From positions 124,001-188,000 of the forward strand of contig JAQBSZ010000004.1 in NCBI GenBank assembly GCA_027623555.1: DNA of 64,000 nucleotides, written 5' to 3'. The position numbers and the translations under genes are program-made. Positions 43,461-53,083 of the stretch are shown one piece after another. This stretch comes from Pseudomonadota bacterium. GTDB taxonomy: Bacteria > Pseudomonadota > Gammaproteobacteria > Pseudomonadales > Pseudohongiellaceae. The notes beneath the pieces are model-generated. The model was given only the letters and a program-made list of their open reading frames with translations, made no database searches and was not told the DNA's origin. Position 1 is the stretch's first letter. Each line of letters starts with the position of its first letter.

Positions 43461-45192
43461 CGATGCCTTCCTCCCATTGTCCATTGTCATCGACGTACAG
43501 CAAGCCAACGTCGCGCCAGAATTCGAGCTTTGCAATATTATGTTCGACGATCGAACTCACCAGTTCCGTTCGCGCCGCCGTTAAATCGTTCTGTGAGTCT
43601 ACTGTATCCTGAATATCCCCGAGACCTAGCTCGGCGCGCAATTCAGCCTCTTCAACCCGCCGTTCATTTATCTGTACACTGGTCACGTTGATGTCATAAC
43701 TCTTGCGCGCTTCATTCATGCGTCGCCAGGTATCGAGCACATCGAGCTTGATGCCGTCCAGGGCCAGTAAGTAGTCTCGAGTGGCCGCGTCGTAGTCGAT
43801 CAAACTGCGGCGATAATTGTTGCGTTCCAGCTTGGTGTCCAACGGCAACTCCAGATCAAGGCCGGCCGTGTAGACGGTATATTCAAAATCGAGCTCACCC
43901 AGGTTCTGGGTCGTGGAATTTGGAACCGATGCCACCAGGTTCAGATCAAGCGCGGGACTCAGGGCATTGGCCGCCACTTCAATGCGGCGGGCGGTGTCCT
44001 GCACCCTGTCCAGTTGTGTGTAGAGATCCAGCCGCGTCTGGATTGCCAGCTCGGTCGCCTGTTCCAGGCTGATATCCGGGCTGTCCATGCCCGTCTCGGT
44101 GATCAGGGCCATCTCATTGTCATCAAGGATAATACTATCATCGGCATCCAGACCGATAATTATCTTGAAATTGTCCAGGCTACGCTGGTAACGCGTGATG
44201 GATGCAGTCCAGCGCAAGTCAGCCTGCAGGGAGGACTGCTCGAGACGACCAACTTCCAGCAGGGTGGTCAGGCCTTCCGCCTGAAACGCCTGCTCCCTTT
44301 CCAGGGACAGGTTATTGGCCAGCAATCCGGCATAATTATTCTTCGCCGTTTCCCTGTTCAGCAGCACCGAGTAATAGTCCGAAGCTACCCGCACAGCAAA
44401 AGTTTTCCGAAACCGGGTGAAATCGCGCAATTGATACAGCAGATCACGTTCCGCCTGCAGCAGGGTTTCCGTTTCTATCTCGGTTCCAAAATCTCTCAAA
44501 AGTGGTTGGGTGAAGGAACCAATTAATGCCCCAGTCCCGAACTCACTGATATCACCGGTGAGAAAACGGGTAAAATTATTCGTCAGGTTCAAGGCGACCG
44601 CGCCGCCGCTTCTTAACAGATAGCGGGCACCCAGGCTGGTGTTGGAAAATGTAGACTCACTGGTACTGATACTTTCTCCAGGACTGAAGCTCTCTACTGG
44701 GCTGAGGCTCCCTGCATCGCTGAGATTCTCCATACCGGTTAGCGCCTGCATATCGGTAACGAACTGGTCGGCGGCCTGCCATTGGTAGTCACCACTAGCG
44801 GTGGCTGAGAAGGTTGGCGTATAACGATAACGATCGAAAGTAAGCGACAGAGCCTCCAGGTAGAGCCGTTCTTTCTGAGTCTGGTAATCCTTACTGTGTT
44901 GAAAGGCCAGATCCAGCGCGGTATTCAGGCTCAGAATGCTGGCCCCCAATTCGCTGTCCGCTTCATTATCCAGAAATTCGAAGGAATCGTTGTTAAGCTC
45001 GAGAGAGCCCAAATCGACGCGTTTTTCTTCATCAACCAGGATCTGGGAACTCATGCCAGGAACGAGTCCGGATTTATCGCTGATCGCCTGATAGCTCTCT
45101 GTATCGGCACTGCGCTTGTAGGCAGCGCTGGTACAGGACAGCAGTAAACAAAATAAGCCTATAAATATCAATAAGTTACGAAAACTTCGCAT
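43447..45192 (-). CDS. TolC-family outer-membrane efflux lipoprotein
   Basis: A 581-residue outer-membrane factor with two TolC repeats of long helices and barrel strands. The signal ends in the lipobox LLSC (Cys 20 from the ATG at 45192; a GTG at 45204 is the alternative start). Family sequence includes LDLEQATELAIQTRLDLY-like (DISLEQATELAIQTRLDLYTQLD) and AELGLGDIQDTVDSQNDLTAARTELVSSIVEHNIAKLEFWRDVGLL. First gene of the operon; it overlaps the adaptor gene by 14 bp. Confidence 0.9.
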   Translation of the reverse strand: MRSFRNLLIFIGLFCLLLSCTSAAYKRSADTESYQAISDKSGLVPGMSSQILVDEEKRVDLGSLELNNDSFEFLDNEADSELGASILSLNTALDLAFQHSKDYQTQKERLYLEALSLTFDRYRYTPTFSATASGDYQWQAADQFVTDMQALTGMENLSDAGSLSPVESFSPGESISTSESTFSNTSLGARYLLRSGGAVALNLTNNFTRFLTGDISEFGTGALIGSFTQPLLRDFGTEIETETLLQAERDLLYQLRDFTRFRKTFAVRVASDYYSVLLNRETAKNNYAGLLANNLSLEREQAFQAEGLTTLLEVGRLEQSSLQADLRWTASITRYQRSLDNFKIIIGLDADDSIILDDNEMALITETGMDSPDISLEQATELAIQTRLDLYTQLDRVQDTARRIEVAANALSPALDLNLVASVPNSTTQNLGELDFEYTVYTAGLDLELPLDTKLERNNYRRSLIDYDAATRDYLLALDGIKLDVLDTWRRMNEARKSYDINVTSVQINERRVEEAELRAELGLGDIQDTVDSQNDLTAARTELVSSIVEHNIAKLEFWRDVGLLYVDDNGQWEEGIDEPR

Positions 45193-45351
45193 GGATAACG
45201 CCACATCTCTGGAATTCAGGGATACAAGTTAGGAATTATACGCTCGAATGTCGAGTATCAGTCTATGCTTCACGACCAAGTGTGAGCCAGGTGCGGGGGA
45301 TAACATTATGATTTTCGTCTCATTTTTCTTACACTAGGCCCTGGAGCCAGG

Positions 45352-46062
45352 ATGAACTACAAGACATTACTCACTGCACTACTCATCACCTCATTTGCGG
45401 GCAGCGACGCCCAGGTAGATGCGACCAGCAATGTCCCTGATTCGGTTCGCGCCATGATCGAGCGCAGTCAGGCGACCGACCGTTACGAACAGATGGCACG
45501 CATGCAGGTCGATGTGCAGTTTGGCGCGTTTCTCAGCAAGCTGGTAACCAGTGTCGACAGAAAACAACAGATCGAAGCGGCCCTGGTGGAAGTATTCAAG
45601 CGCCGGGCTGAGCTCAGCGCGCAGATGACTACCGGCACGGCTAATCCTACTGAACTGAGCAGGGTTAGTAACCCGCAATATCTACGCGCACGCCTGAGCG
45701 AACTGCTGACTGCAGATGAGCTGCAGAAGTACGATGCCGTGCAGACAGATGCGGCTGAACAACAGCTACGTCAGACATACGGAAATCAACTCGCGCGGAT
45801 AGCACCGTCGTTAACTCCCACGAATCGAACAGTGGTGTTGGATAGCTTGGTGCGGCATATGCTGTTATTGGGTAGCGAATCGGAAATCGCCGGCAGCACT
45901 TCGGCCGATTCAGCGATCAGCGCTCAGCTGGAGTCACTAATGCGGGTCAGGATGGAATTGCAGGCTCAGTTGGACGGAATTGAACTCAAGGAAGCGGAAT
46001 CGTTTCTCAATCAGGTTCAGTCTGGCCTGAGTATGAACAGAGCGATGTTCGACACCCGGTAG
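45352..46062 (+). CDS. Exported helical protein, coiled-coil family A
   Basis: A 236-residue protein with a short signal peptide (about 1-20, FAGSDAQ) and a wholly helical, Gln/Glu/Arg-rich mature part. It resembles the two other helical proteins at 46136 and 56587 in layout: a segment like LSELLTADELQKYDAVQ corresponds to LSTEQLGQYDQFAQ and LTEDELLTYQQVL in those. CCAGG lies before the ATG. No known family recognised. First gene of the ten-gene block; divergent from tolC. Confidence 0.7.
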   Translation: MNYKTLLTALLITSFAGSDAQVDATSNVPDSVRAMIERSQATDRYEQMARMQVDVQFGAFLSKLVTSVDRKQQIEAALVEVFKRRAELSAQMTTGTANPTELSRVSNPQYLRARLSELLTADELQKYDAVQTDAAEQQLRQTYGNQLARIAPSLTPTNRTVVLDSLVRHMLLLGSESEIAGSTSADSAISAQLESLMRVRMELQAQLDGIELKEAESFLNQVQSGLSMNRAMFDTR

Positions 46063-46135
46063 CTGCCTTGCTCTGGATAAATTCTGGATTTACCACTATG
46101 TCCCTCAACTAAGGAAATTATTACCATAACCCCAC

Positions 46136-47155
46136 ATGAAACCAGCACTACTTATAACGCTTGGAATTATTTTCGCCGGACTCGGGGTCACTGCCTGGAC
46201 ACTGCAATCCAGTAATGCGGAACTGCGAGCCCAACTAGGTACGGCGCTCGGCTATCGAGACCAACTCAACACACAGGCAGAAGACAATGTCCGGCAACGT
46301 CTGACCACCGATGCCCGTATCGATGATCTGGAAAATCAGCTGTTAGCAGCGGCGAATCAGCTCTCCAACCTGAGCACGGCGCTGCAGCAGGCCCGAGAGC
46401 AGGCCGATCCGCACTACCAGCAATTGCTCGAACAGGCACGTCGGGAAGTCGCCGCCAGCCAGCCCCGCACCCGTCGTGCCGGCGCCGGTATTAATCCGCT
46501 TGCCGATCCCGATTCGTCCCGTTCGATAGCCCAGGCCACTGTAGACAGCAACTTCGCTGCGTTTTTCGAGTCTCTTTCGCTCACCCCCTCTGAGCAGGAA
46601 ACCCTGCGCGCCACCTTGGTGGACTTCAATGCTAATCGGCTCCAACATCTTCGGGACCTCATGTCTGGAGAGCTATCTGATGAACTGGCGTTAAGCTATT
46701 TTGGCCCGGATGCCCTGCTCAGCAGCGTGGCAGAGTTTCTGACAGAGAAGCAACTGGATGAACTGCACAGTTTCGATTTGAATCTTACTCGACAGTCCAC
46801 TCGCCAGATGTACTCGAACATGCTCGATAACAACGGCGGCAGCCTGACGGGTATGACCCAGTCGCTGGTGCTGGATACCCTGCTTGACGAGCTCTACTCC
46901 GCCGCAAACAATTTCGGTGCCATGGTTGGGCCCGACGGCAGCGTCATTAGTGCTCGGGATGATCGCCAGTTAGCATTCGATCGTACCCGGGGCCGTCTGG
47001 AAAATGATCTGAGCACAGAGCAGTTAGGACAATATGATCAGTTTGCACAAGCCCAGAGTAATGCAATCCATTTTACGCTGACCGCCGCCAGCGAAGATGG
47101 CGACCAGCAGGAAATACAGGTAATGCGAGTAGTCTCGGATAATCCGCCAAATTAG
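46136..47155 (+). CDS. Membrane-anchored coiled-coil protein, family B
   Basis: A 339-residue protein with one N-terminal transmembrane helix (about 4-23, uncleaved or signal-like) followed by a coiled coil (SSNAELRAQLGTALGYRDQL to QLSNLSTALQQAREQADPHYQQLLEQARREV). A helical C-terminal domain contains LTPSEQETLRATLVDFNANRLQHLRDLMSGE and LSTEQLGQYDQFAQAQ. The layout closely mirrors the 56587 gene. It probably projects into the periplasm. Function unknown. Confidence 0.72.
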   Translation: MKPALLITLGIIFAGLGVTAWTLQSSNAELRAQLGTALGYRDQLNTQAEDNVRQRLTTDARIDDLENQLLAAANQLSNLSTALQQAREQADPHYQQLLEQARREVAASQPRTRRAGAGINPLADPDSSRSIAQATVDSNFAAFFESLSLTPSEQETLRATLVDFNANRLQHLRDLMSGELSDELALSYFGPDALLSSVAEFLTEKQLDELHSFDLNLTRQSTRQMYSNMLDNNGGSLTGMTQSLVLDTLLDELYSAANNFGAMVGPDGSVISARDDRQLAFDRTRGRLENDLSTEQLGQYDQFAQAQSNAIHFTLTAASEDGDQQEIQVMRVVSDNPPN

Positions 47156-47208
47156 GGTATGTTATAGCCGCCCGATCCTTTAGAAGCACCCAACCCAGGA
47201 GTTTTGCC

Positions 47209-50196
47209 ATGACCACCCGTTTCGCCTCGCTGGAATTGCCGAAAGTATTAGTGTTGCCATTGTTTTTGTTGGCACTGGCGGCCTGTGGCGAGCAGCCACC
47301 TTCGGTTAGCGACAATCCAGCGGCATCCCAAAGCCTGCCAGCCCTTGCCGAATCTGCCGGCTATCGTCGTATCAATACTCCGAACGAAAACGATCCCCTG
47401 GATACACATATATATGCGCTCGATAATGGCTTACGCGTCTATCTTACGGAAAACCATGAAGAACCCCGGTTCTATGCGGAAATCGCCGTGCGTGCTGGTA
47501 GCAAACATGATCCGGCCGATGCCACCGGTCTCGCGCACTACCTTGAGCACTTGTTGTTCAAGGGCAACCAGAATCTTGGCACCCTGAATTATGCAGCCGA
47601 GAAGCCCTACCTTGACCGAATCGTCGAACTCTATGAAGAGCATTTCAATGAGACAGACCCGGCACGCCGTGCTGAGATCTATGCCGAGATTAACACCCAG
47701 GCTCAGCAAGCTGCCGAATATGCCATTCCCAATGAGATCGACAAGCTTTACAACGGCATGGGCGGCACTGCACTCAATGCACACACCTGGTACGAAGAGA
47801 CAGTCTACAAAGTAGGGCTGCCATCCAATCGATTAGAGCAATGGGCAGAGATCGAGTCCGATCGCTTCGTGAATCCGGTATTTCGTTTATTTCACACCGA
47901 ACTGGAAACCGTGTACGAGGAAAAGAATCGCACGCTGGACAACAGCGACCGCATCATCGGCACGGCTGTCGATGAACTGCTGTGGAAAGTACATCCTTAC
48001 GGCCAGCAACCAACAATCGGCACGGTCGATCACCTGAAGAATCCTTCCCTGGTGTATATCCAGAATTATTTCGATACCTATTATGTACCCAACAACATGG
48101 GCATCTTCCTCAGTGGTGATATCGATATCCAGGACACCATCGAACTCATCAGCGCCAAGTTTGCCCATTGGGAATCCAGGCCAGTAACCGCAGTGGGTCC
48201 CTGGGATGAACCACCCCTGCAGGGCGCCGAAAGAGATACTGTGCAATATCCCGGTGAAGAACAGGTACAGATCGCCTTTCGTACCGCCAATAATTCCAGC
48301 AGTGATAAGGAAGCGCTGATCATGGTGGATATGATTCTCGATAACCGCACGGCTGGTCTTATCAATCTTAACCTCAGTCAGCAACAACTGGTTGCCAGCG
48401 CCGGGTCTTCACCCATGTTCCTCAACGACTACGGTGTGCAACAGCTGTATGGTTCGCCGAAGCGAGACCAGAGCCTGGAAGAAGTCGAGCAGTTGCTGTT
48501 GGAACAGATTGAAATTATCAAGGCGGGTGATTTCGAAGACTGGATCATTGCGGCCATCATCAATGATTTCAAGAAGAACCAGAAGGCCAGCCAGGAATTC
48601 AATACCGCGCGGGTCAGCATGATGCGCCAGGCCTTCATCGAAGGTATGGAGTGGGATCACTTCATCGCTGAGATTCAGCGCATGGAGCAGCTGACCAAAC
48701 AGGATGTAGTTGACGCGGCGAATAAGTATTTCGGTGAGGATTACGTGGCGGTCTATCGAGTTGATGCCCAACACGATGTGCCCCCGGTTGAAAAACCCCG
48801 GATCGATCCGGTAACGATCGACCCTACCCGACAATCTGCTTTTGCCAGCCGCGTGCTGACCATGGAGTATTCAGAAATAGAGCCTGTCTTTGTCGAGGCG
48901 GACAGCGATTATCGCGTGGTGGATTTCGCCGACGGTGTTCAGCTTTACTATGCGCCCAATCCATTGAATGACTTGTTCACGTTTTCAATCAATGTGGAGG
49001 TCGGTACTGAAGAGAACGAGAAGCTGGGCCTCTCCGCCGCCTTGATGGACGTTGCAGGCACCCAGAACATGAGCAACGAAGAATTACAGAAAGAATGGTA
49101 TCGCATGGGTTCTGAATTTCGCTTCGGCGTTGGCGAGAACTCCTCGGCAATTGCCGTTTCCGGTCTGGATGAACAATTCGAAAATTCCCTGGCACTGGCC
49201 ATGGAATTGATCAAGACTCCGGCGACAGACCAGAACACCCTGGAGCAACTCAAGGGCATTCTGCTGAAATCCCGTGAAGACCAGAAGAGTTCACCACCGG
49301 CAATTGCCCGTGCATTGTATCTCTACAACCGCTATGGCACAGAGTCTCCCATGTTGGAAGCACTCACCAGCGAGGAGATCAGCAGTACTGGCCTGGATGA
49401 ATTGTTAACACTGCCTTCTGAGCTTTTGAACTACAAGCATACGATTGCCTACACCGGCTCGATGCCGCTCGAAGAAGTTGTCGAAGTATTGCGTCGTAAT
49501 CATGTCATCGAAGGCGAACTTCTGGATATGCCGGATTTCCGCTTCCGCAAGGCACGGGATATCACAGCAACCGAGCTCCTGGTTGTCGACCAGCAAACTG
49601 CCCAGGCCCAGGTACGCATCGAATTCGCTGATGGCGAGTTTACTGAAGATGACAGCGTTATGTCTTCTATCTATACCAATTACTTTGGCAGTGGTATGTC
49701 CAGTGTGGTTTTCCAGGAATTGCGTGAGGCGCGTGCGCTTGCTTACTCGGCATCGGCTCGCTATGCCCAGGGTGGCAGGCTGAATGATCAGAACATCATG
49801 CTTGGGGCAATCGGTACCCAGACTGACAAGACAGTCGACGCACTGGCGGCGTTCATCGACTTGATCGATAACATGCCTGCGTCTTCGGAACGGTTTGAAG
49901 AATCTGTTAACTCTCAGCTCAACAGGTACAGAACTTCCAAGCTGAGCTTTCGTGAAGTCATTGGTGCCGTGCGCAGTTGGGAGCGGCTCGGATTCGAAAC
50001 CGATCCCCGCCGGGCCAGATACCAGGAGCTGCAGGCAGCCAGCATGGAAGACCTGCTGGAATTCCAACAGCAGCACGTGAAGGATCGACCGAAACTGATT
50101 TCCATTGTGGGTGATCTGTCTATTATCGATACAGAGGAGCTCGCGCAATTCGGTACGGTCGAAGAGGTTCAGGTCGACCAGTTATTTGTCGATTAA
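47209..50196 (+). CDS. M16-family zinc metallopeptidase, lipoprotein
   Basis: A 995-residue peptidase with two M16 halves. The lipobox LAAC (Cys 26) anchors it in the envelope. The inverted zinc motif is H110-YL-E113-H114 in GLAHYLEHLLFKG, and the third ligand lies in ELETVYEEKNR (231-241). GGTALNAHTWYEETVY is also typical. The C-terminal half (about 560-990) keeps the fold but not the motif, as usual. RBS AGGAG. It resembles pitrilysin-type periplasmic peptidases that degrade small peptides. A hairpin follows it before the ABC genes. Confidence 0.95.
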   Translation: MTTRFASLELPKVLVLPLFLLALAACGEQPPSVSDNPAASQSLPALAESAGYRRINTPNENDPLDTHIYALDNGLRVYLTENHEEPRFYAEIAVRAGSKHDPADATGLAHYLEHLLFKGNQNLGTLNYAAEKPYLDRIVELYEEHFNETDPARRAEIYAEINTQAQQAAEYAIPNEIDKLYNGMGGTALNAHTWYEETVYKVGLPSNRLEQWAEIESDRFVNPVFRLFHTELETVYEEKNRTLDNSDRIIGTAVDELLWKVHPYGQQPTIGTVDHLKNPSLVYIQNYFDTYYVPNNMGIFLSGDIDIQDTIELISAKFAHWESRPVTAVGPWDEPPLQGAERDTVQYPGEEQVQIAFRTANNSSSDKEALIMVDMILDNRTAGLINLNLSQQQLVASAGSSPMFLNDYGVQQLYGSPKRDQSLEEVEQLLLEQIEIIKAGDFEDWIIAAIINDFKKNQKASQEFNTARVSMMRQAFIEGMEWDHFIAEIQRMEQLTKQDVVDAANKYFGEDYVAVYRVDAQHDVPPVEKPRIDPVTIDPTRQSAFASRVLTMEYSEIEPVFVEADSDYRVVDFADGVQLYYAPNPLNDLFTFSINVEVGTEENEKLGLSAALMDVAGTQNMSNEELQKEWYRMGSEFRFGVGENSSAIAVSGLDEQFENSLALAMELIKTPATDQNTLEQLKGILLKSREDQKSSPPAIARALYLYNRYGTESPMLEALTSEEISSTGLDELLTLPSELLNYKHTIAYTGSMPLEEVVEVLRRNHVIEGELLDMPDFRFRKARDITATELLVVDQQTAQAQVRIEFADGEFTEDDSVMSSIYTNYFGSGMSSVVFQELREARALAYSASARYAQGGRLNDQNIMLGAIGTQTDKTVDALAAFIDLIDNMPASSERFEESVNSQLNRYRTSKLSFREVIGAVRSWERLGFETDPRRARYQELQAASMEDLLEFQQQHVKDRPKLISIVGDLSIIDTEELAQFGTVEEVQVDQLFVD

Positions 50197-50207
50197 GAGA
50201 GATGTCG

Positions 50208-50231
50208 GGCTGCAAGGTTGAACTTGCAGCC
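50208..50231 (+). terminator. Hairpin between peptidase and ABC genes
   Basis: GGCTGCAAG / CTTGCAGCC form a 9-bp stem with a 6-base loop, followed by GGGCTTTAA. The T-run is short, so it may attenuate rather than stop transcription into the ABC genes. Confidence 0.55.
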
Positions 50232-50276
50232 GGGCTTTAACTAATCACGACCCACAGCGGGCTTCACAATTCATCC

Positions 50277-51203
50277 ATGAGTACCAGCAACGGTGCAGTC
50301 GCGCTCTCGGTTTCCGGGTTAAACAAGAGCTACGGTAATTTCGAAGTCATCAAGGACCTGAACCTGCAAATTCAAAGCGGGTCTGTACACGGCCTGGTTG
50401 GATTAAACGGTTCCGGGAAGACCACTACCCTTGAATGTATACTGGGCCTGCAACCCTTCAATAGCGGCTCAATTACTCTTCTTGGCCATCCACCGGCAAG
50501 ACTTCATCTTAGCAAGGGGCGTGTCGTCGGCATCTTGGATTCACCCAGTCTTCACCCCAACCTGACCGTCAGACAATGTCTGCAACACGCCAGCTTGTTG
50601 TGTGGTAAGTGTGAGCGCACACCGGGCGAAGTAGAACAATTACTGGGAATCGATCGCTTCAGCCACTTTAAGATCAAGCATCTGTCCCTTGGTAACAAGC
50701 GACGCGCCTCAATTGCCCAGGCACTGTTGGGAAAAACCGAGCTGGTCGTATTGGACGAGCCTTTCAATGGACTCGATGCCGAGGGCGTTGATGATGTACT
50801 GCAGCTAATTACCCAGTTGAATCGTCAGGAAGGTACCGCCTTCTTATTATCAAGCCATCAATTGCCTTACCTGGAGCAGATTTGTAGCCATATCGCCATT
50901 CTTCATAAGGGCAGTATTGCGATCAGCGACGATATCACCAGCCTGCTGAAGAGTTCCGGTACCGAGATCCTGTTAAAGACCGCTCATGTTGACACGGCAA
51001 TTGCCGCGTTAGGTGTCATGCCCGAGGCTGACTACAGCCATACCGATGCTGATGGCTATCTACACGTCCAGGTTGGTGCAATGAACTCCGGCGAGCTTAA
51101 TCGACGACTGGTAGCTGAACAGATAGACGTCTCGGAACTGATCCTGCAGCGCGGTTCTCTTGGCAAGCTGTTTCGTGAAATCACCAACGAGGGTGGGTCT
51201 TGA
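50277..51203 (+). CDS. ABC transporter ATPase
   Basis: A 308-residue ATPase of the multidrug/Nat-type CcmA group. Walker A GLNGSGKTT (42-50), a degenerate signature LSLGN (136-140) of the LSLGxKxR kind common in this group, Walker B LVVLDEP (156-162) and the NGLD D-loop. A C-terminal regulatory domain of about 90 residues follows. The TGA stop overlaps the TTG start of the permease gene. It powers the partner at 51200. Confidence 0.93.
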   Translation: MSTSNGAVALSVSGLNKSYGNFEVIKDLNLQIQSGSVHGLVGLNGSGKTTTLECILGLQPFNSGSITLLGHPPARLHLSKGRVVGILDSPSLHPNLTVRQCLQHASLLCGKCERTPGEVEQLLGIDRFSHFKIKHLSLGNKRRASIAQALLGKTELVVLDEPFNGLDAEGVDDVLQLITQLNRQEGTAFLLSSHQLPYLEQICSHIAILHKGSIAISDDITSLLKSSGTEILLKTAHVDTAIAALGVMPEADYSHTDADGYLHVQVGAMNSGELNRRLVAEQIDVSELILQRGSLGKLFREITNEGGS

Positions 51204-52057
51204 ACGGGTTACTGACAGCACTTAGATGCGAAATCTTCGTGGCGCTGCGCACATTTTCCAGCAAACTCATTGTGCTGGCTCCTGCTGGCATCGTTATTTT
51301 GCAGTATATCTTGCTCAGACTGACCGAAGCAGGCCAGGCTGCCAGAGATAATTTGTTAGGAAACCCGAGTTTCGGCGCCGTAGTGGCTGGTAATGCCTAT
51401 GGATATTTCGTCGACGGTCTGAATACCGGCCTTACCATGCTGGGGCTCTTGCTGGTGGCCCAGGCTTCCTATAGCTTCAGCTTCGATCGAGATACCGGGG
51501 CCGCCAGGCATCTGCTGATAAGACGTGTGAGTCGCAGCAGCCTGATTACTGCAAAACTCATTCACCTGCATATCCTCGCTGCGCTCTCTTTGCTGCTACT
51601 AATTATTACCGCCTACCTGATGAGCGATGTTTTCTGGCAATTCGGTCCAATAGTAGAAGATGGTTTCGAACTGATCGGTGAAGACGAGATTCGCGAGGAA
51701 ATTTCCACCGGCTTGCGCCTGGCCGTGATTCCGTTGCCCGCCGCGATCGCCTTCGGCATATTTATCTCTGTTTGCGCGCAATCGGCCACCCAGGCAGTCT
51801 CAACTGCCTTGGGAATAACACTGGCTATCGATATATTGAAGACGATGTTGGGGGATTTTGCGTATTATCTCTATGCGAGCTATCAACCCTCGCTAATTGA
51901 TCAGTCCTACCTGCAGGATGTGAGCCGGCTGGTACGGGGTTACTCGGATGTACTGATCGATGAACGCGTCATGTTGCTCAACAGCTGGGTGCCAATTCCG
52001 GCGTTGATGTTGTTCTTCGTCGCATCTTTGTGGCTGGTGCAACACAAAAAAATGTAG
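51200..52057 (+). CDS. ABC-2 type transporter permease
   Basis: A 285-residue membrane protein with six predicted helices and a long extracytoplasmic or cytoplasmic loop (FGPIVEDGFELIGEDEIREEI). It lacks its own ATPase domain and is translationally coupled to the ATPase through TTGA. The layout (AALSLLLLIITAYL, ALGITLAIDILKTML) fits the ABC-2/NatB group that exports proteins, lipids or Na+. The substrate is unknown; the exported lipoproteins and repeat proteins encoded downstream are candidates for a common pathway. Confidence 0.85.
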   Translation: MNGLLTALRCEIFVALRTFSSKLIVLAPAGIVILQYILLRLTEAGQAARDNLLGNPSFGAVVAGNAYGYFVDGLNTGLTMLGLLLVAQASYSFSFDRDTGAARHLLIRRVSRSSLITAKLIHLHILAALSLLLLIITAYLMSDVFWQFGPIVEDGFELIGEDEIREEISTGLRLAVIPLPAAIAFGIFISVCAQSATQAVSTALGITLAIDILKTMLGDFAYYLYASYQPSLIDQSYLQDVSRLVRGYSDVLIDERVMLLNSWVPIPALMLFFVASLWLVQHKKM

Positions 52058-52103
52058 CAAAAAATTTGACCCTGTAATCAAGACCTGAATGAAACGCCTA
52101 TAA

Positions 52104-53069
52104 ATGAAAAATGAATTTCAACTATCTGGAATGTCTGCTTTGCTGATCAGCTCTCTGCTTACAGCTTGCATCAGCTACGATCCGGCGGTGCTGGTTCCGG
52201 CACTGACCCTGTCGGCAGAAGATGTCATGCTCAATGCCAATACTACCGCGACCAATGCCCACATCGACTTTGGCCTGGACGTGGCACTGAATGAAAGCGA
52301 TTCCCTGGCTAATGTCGAGATTCTGCCAGGGGTTCGGGTTCGCAACGTGATAGCCAGCGGTGCTGCAGATTCAGCGGGAATTCAGGTCGGCGATGTAATT
52401 CTCTCGGTTAACGGCCTGGAGACAAATCACCCCGACGTGCTGGCGGCGCTGCAACAGCAGGTCACTCTAGAGAACGACTTCACCTTTGCAGTAAGAAGAA
52501 ACACCCTGGTGTACGAAGCCGTGGTAACAGGCAGATCAGTGGCAGGCAGTGCCCCGGTTAAGGAGCTCTACCGAATCGATCCGCTGGCGACCCGAGCCGG
52601 GTATGCAACTGAACTGGTGAGCATACGCGATCAACCGGACATGGCCGCGGCACGGGTAGTTGAGTTGTTTCCGGGTAGCCCGCTTCCTGGCGCAGGTGTC
52701 GAAATCGGTGACCTGGTGCTTGCAGTTGACGGGACCCAGGTAAATTCAGCGCAGGGTCTGGTATCCCGGCTCAATCAGGACTATGCACTAGGTGATCGGC
52801 TGCAGTTTTCGGTGTCCAGGAACGGGGAAATTCGCACGCTTCCCATTCAACTCTGGAATCCTGGCAGGCGCATCAGCCGTATTAATGCAGGGCCTCTGTT
52901 GCGCTATGAGTCGTCATTGAGTCCGCCTAGCAACAATTTGTCGATTCTGGATTTCTGGTTATTTGCTGTCTACAGCTATAACCAGGTAGAAGGCGAACGG
53001 TCCCATAGCCTGTTGGGTATCTTTAATTTCTCCAGTGACTACGGGGAATTAGTGGAAGAGCGAAACTAG
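52104..53069 (+). CDS. Double-PDZ lipoprotein
   Basis: A 321-residue protein with lipobox LTAC (Cys 22). Two PDZ domains are visible: residues about 70-150 (VRVRNVIASGAADSAGIQVGDVILSVNG) and about 180-255 (ARVVELFPGSPLPGAGVEIGDLVLAVDG). No protease domain is attached. PDZ domains bind C-terminal tails, so this may be a periplasmic scaffold or chaperone for neighbouring proteins. It is followed 14 bp later by the first FG-GAP protein gene. Confidence 0.85.
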   Translation: MKNEFQLSGMSALLISSLLTACISYDPAVLVPALTLSAEDVMLNANTTATNAHIDFGLDVALNESDSLANVEILPGVRVRNVIASGAADSAGIQVGDVILSVNGLETNHPDVLAALQQQVTLENDFTFAVRRNTLVYEAVVTGRSVAGSAPVKELYRIDPLATRAGYATELVSIRDQPDMAAARVVELFPGSPLPGAGVEIGDLVLAVDGTQVNSAQGLVSRLNQDYALGDRLQFSVSRNGEIRTLPIQLWNPGRRISRINAGPLLRYESSLSPPSNNLSILDFWLFAVYSYNQVEGERSHSLLGIFNFSSDYGELVEERN

Positions 53070-53083
53070 GCAGCAACCCGGCG

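Noticed and set aside
52058..52090. AAAAAATTTGACCCTG segment after the ABC permease, resembling dispersed repeats in other genomes
   Set aside because: Only one copy in the window and no palindrome; cannot be supported as a repeat.
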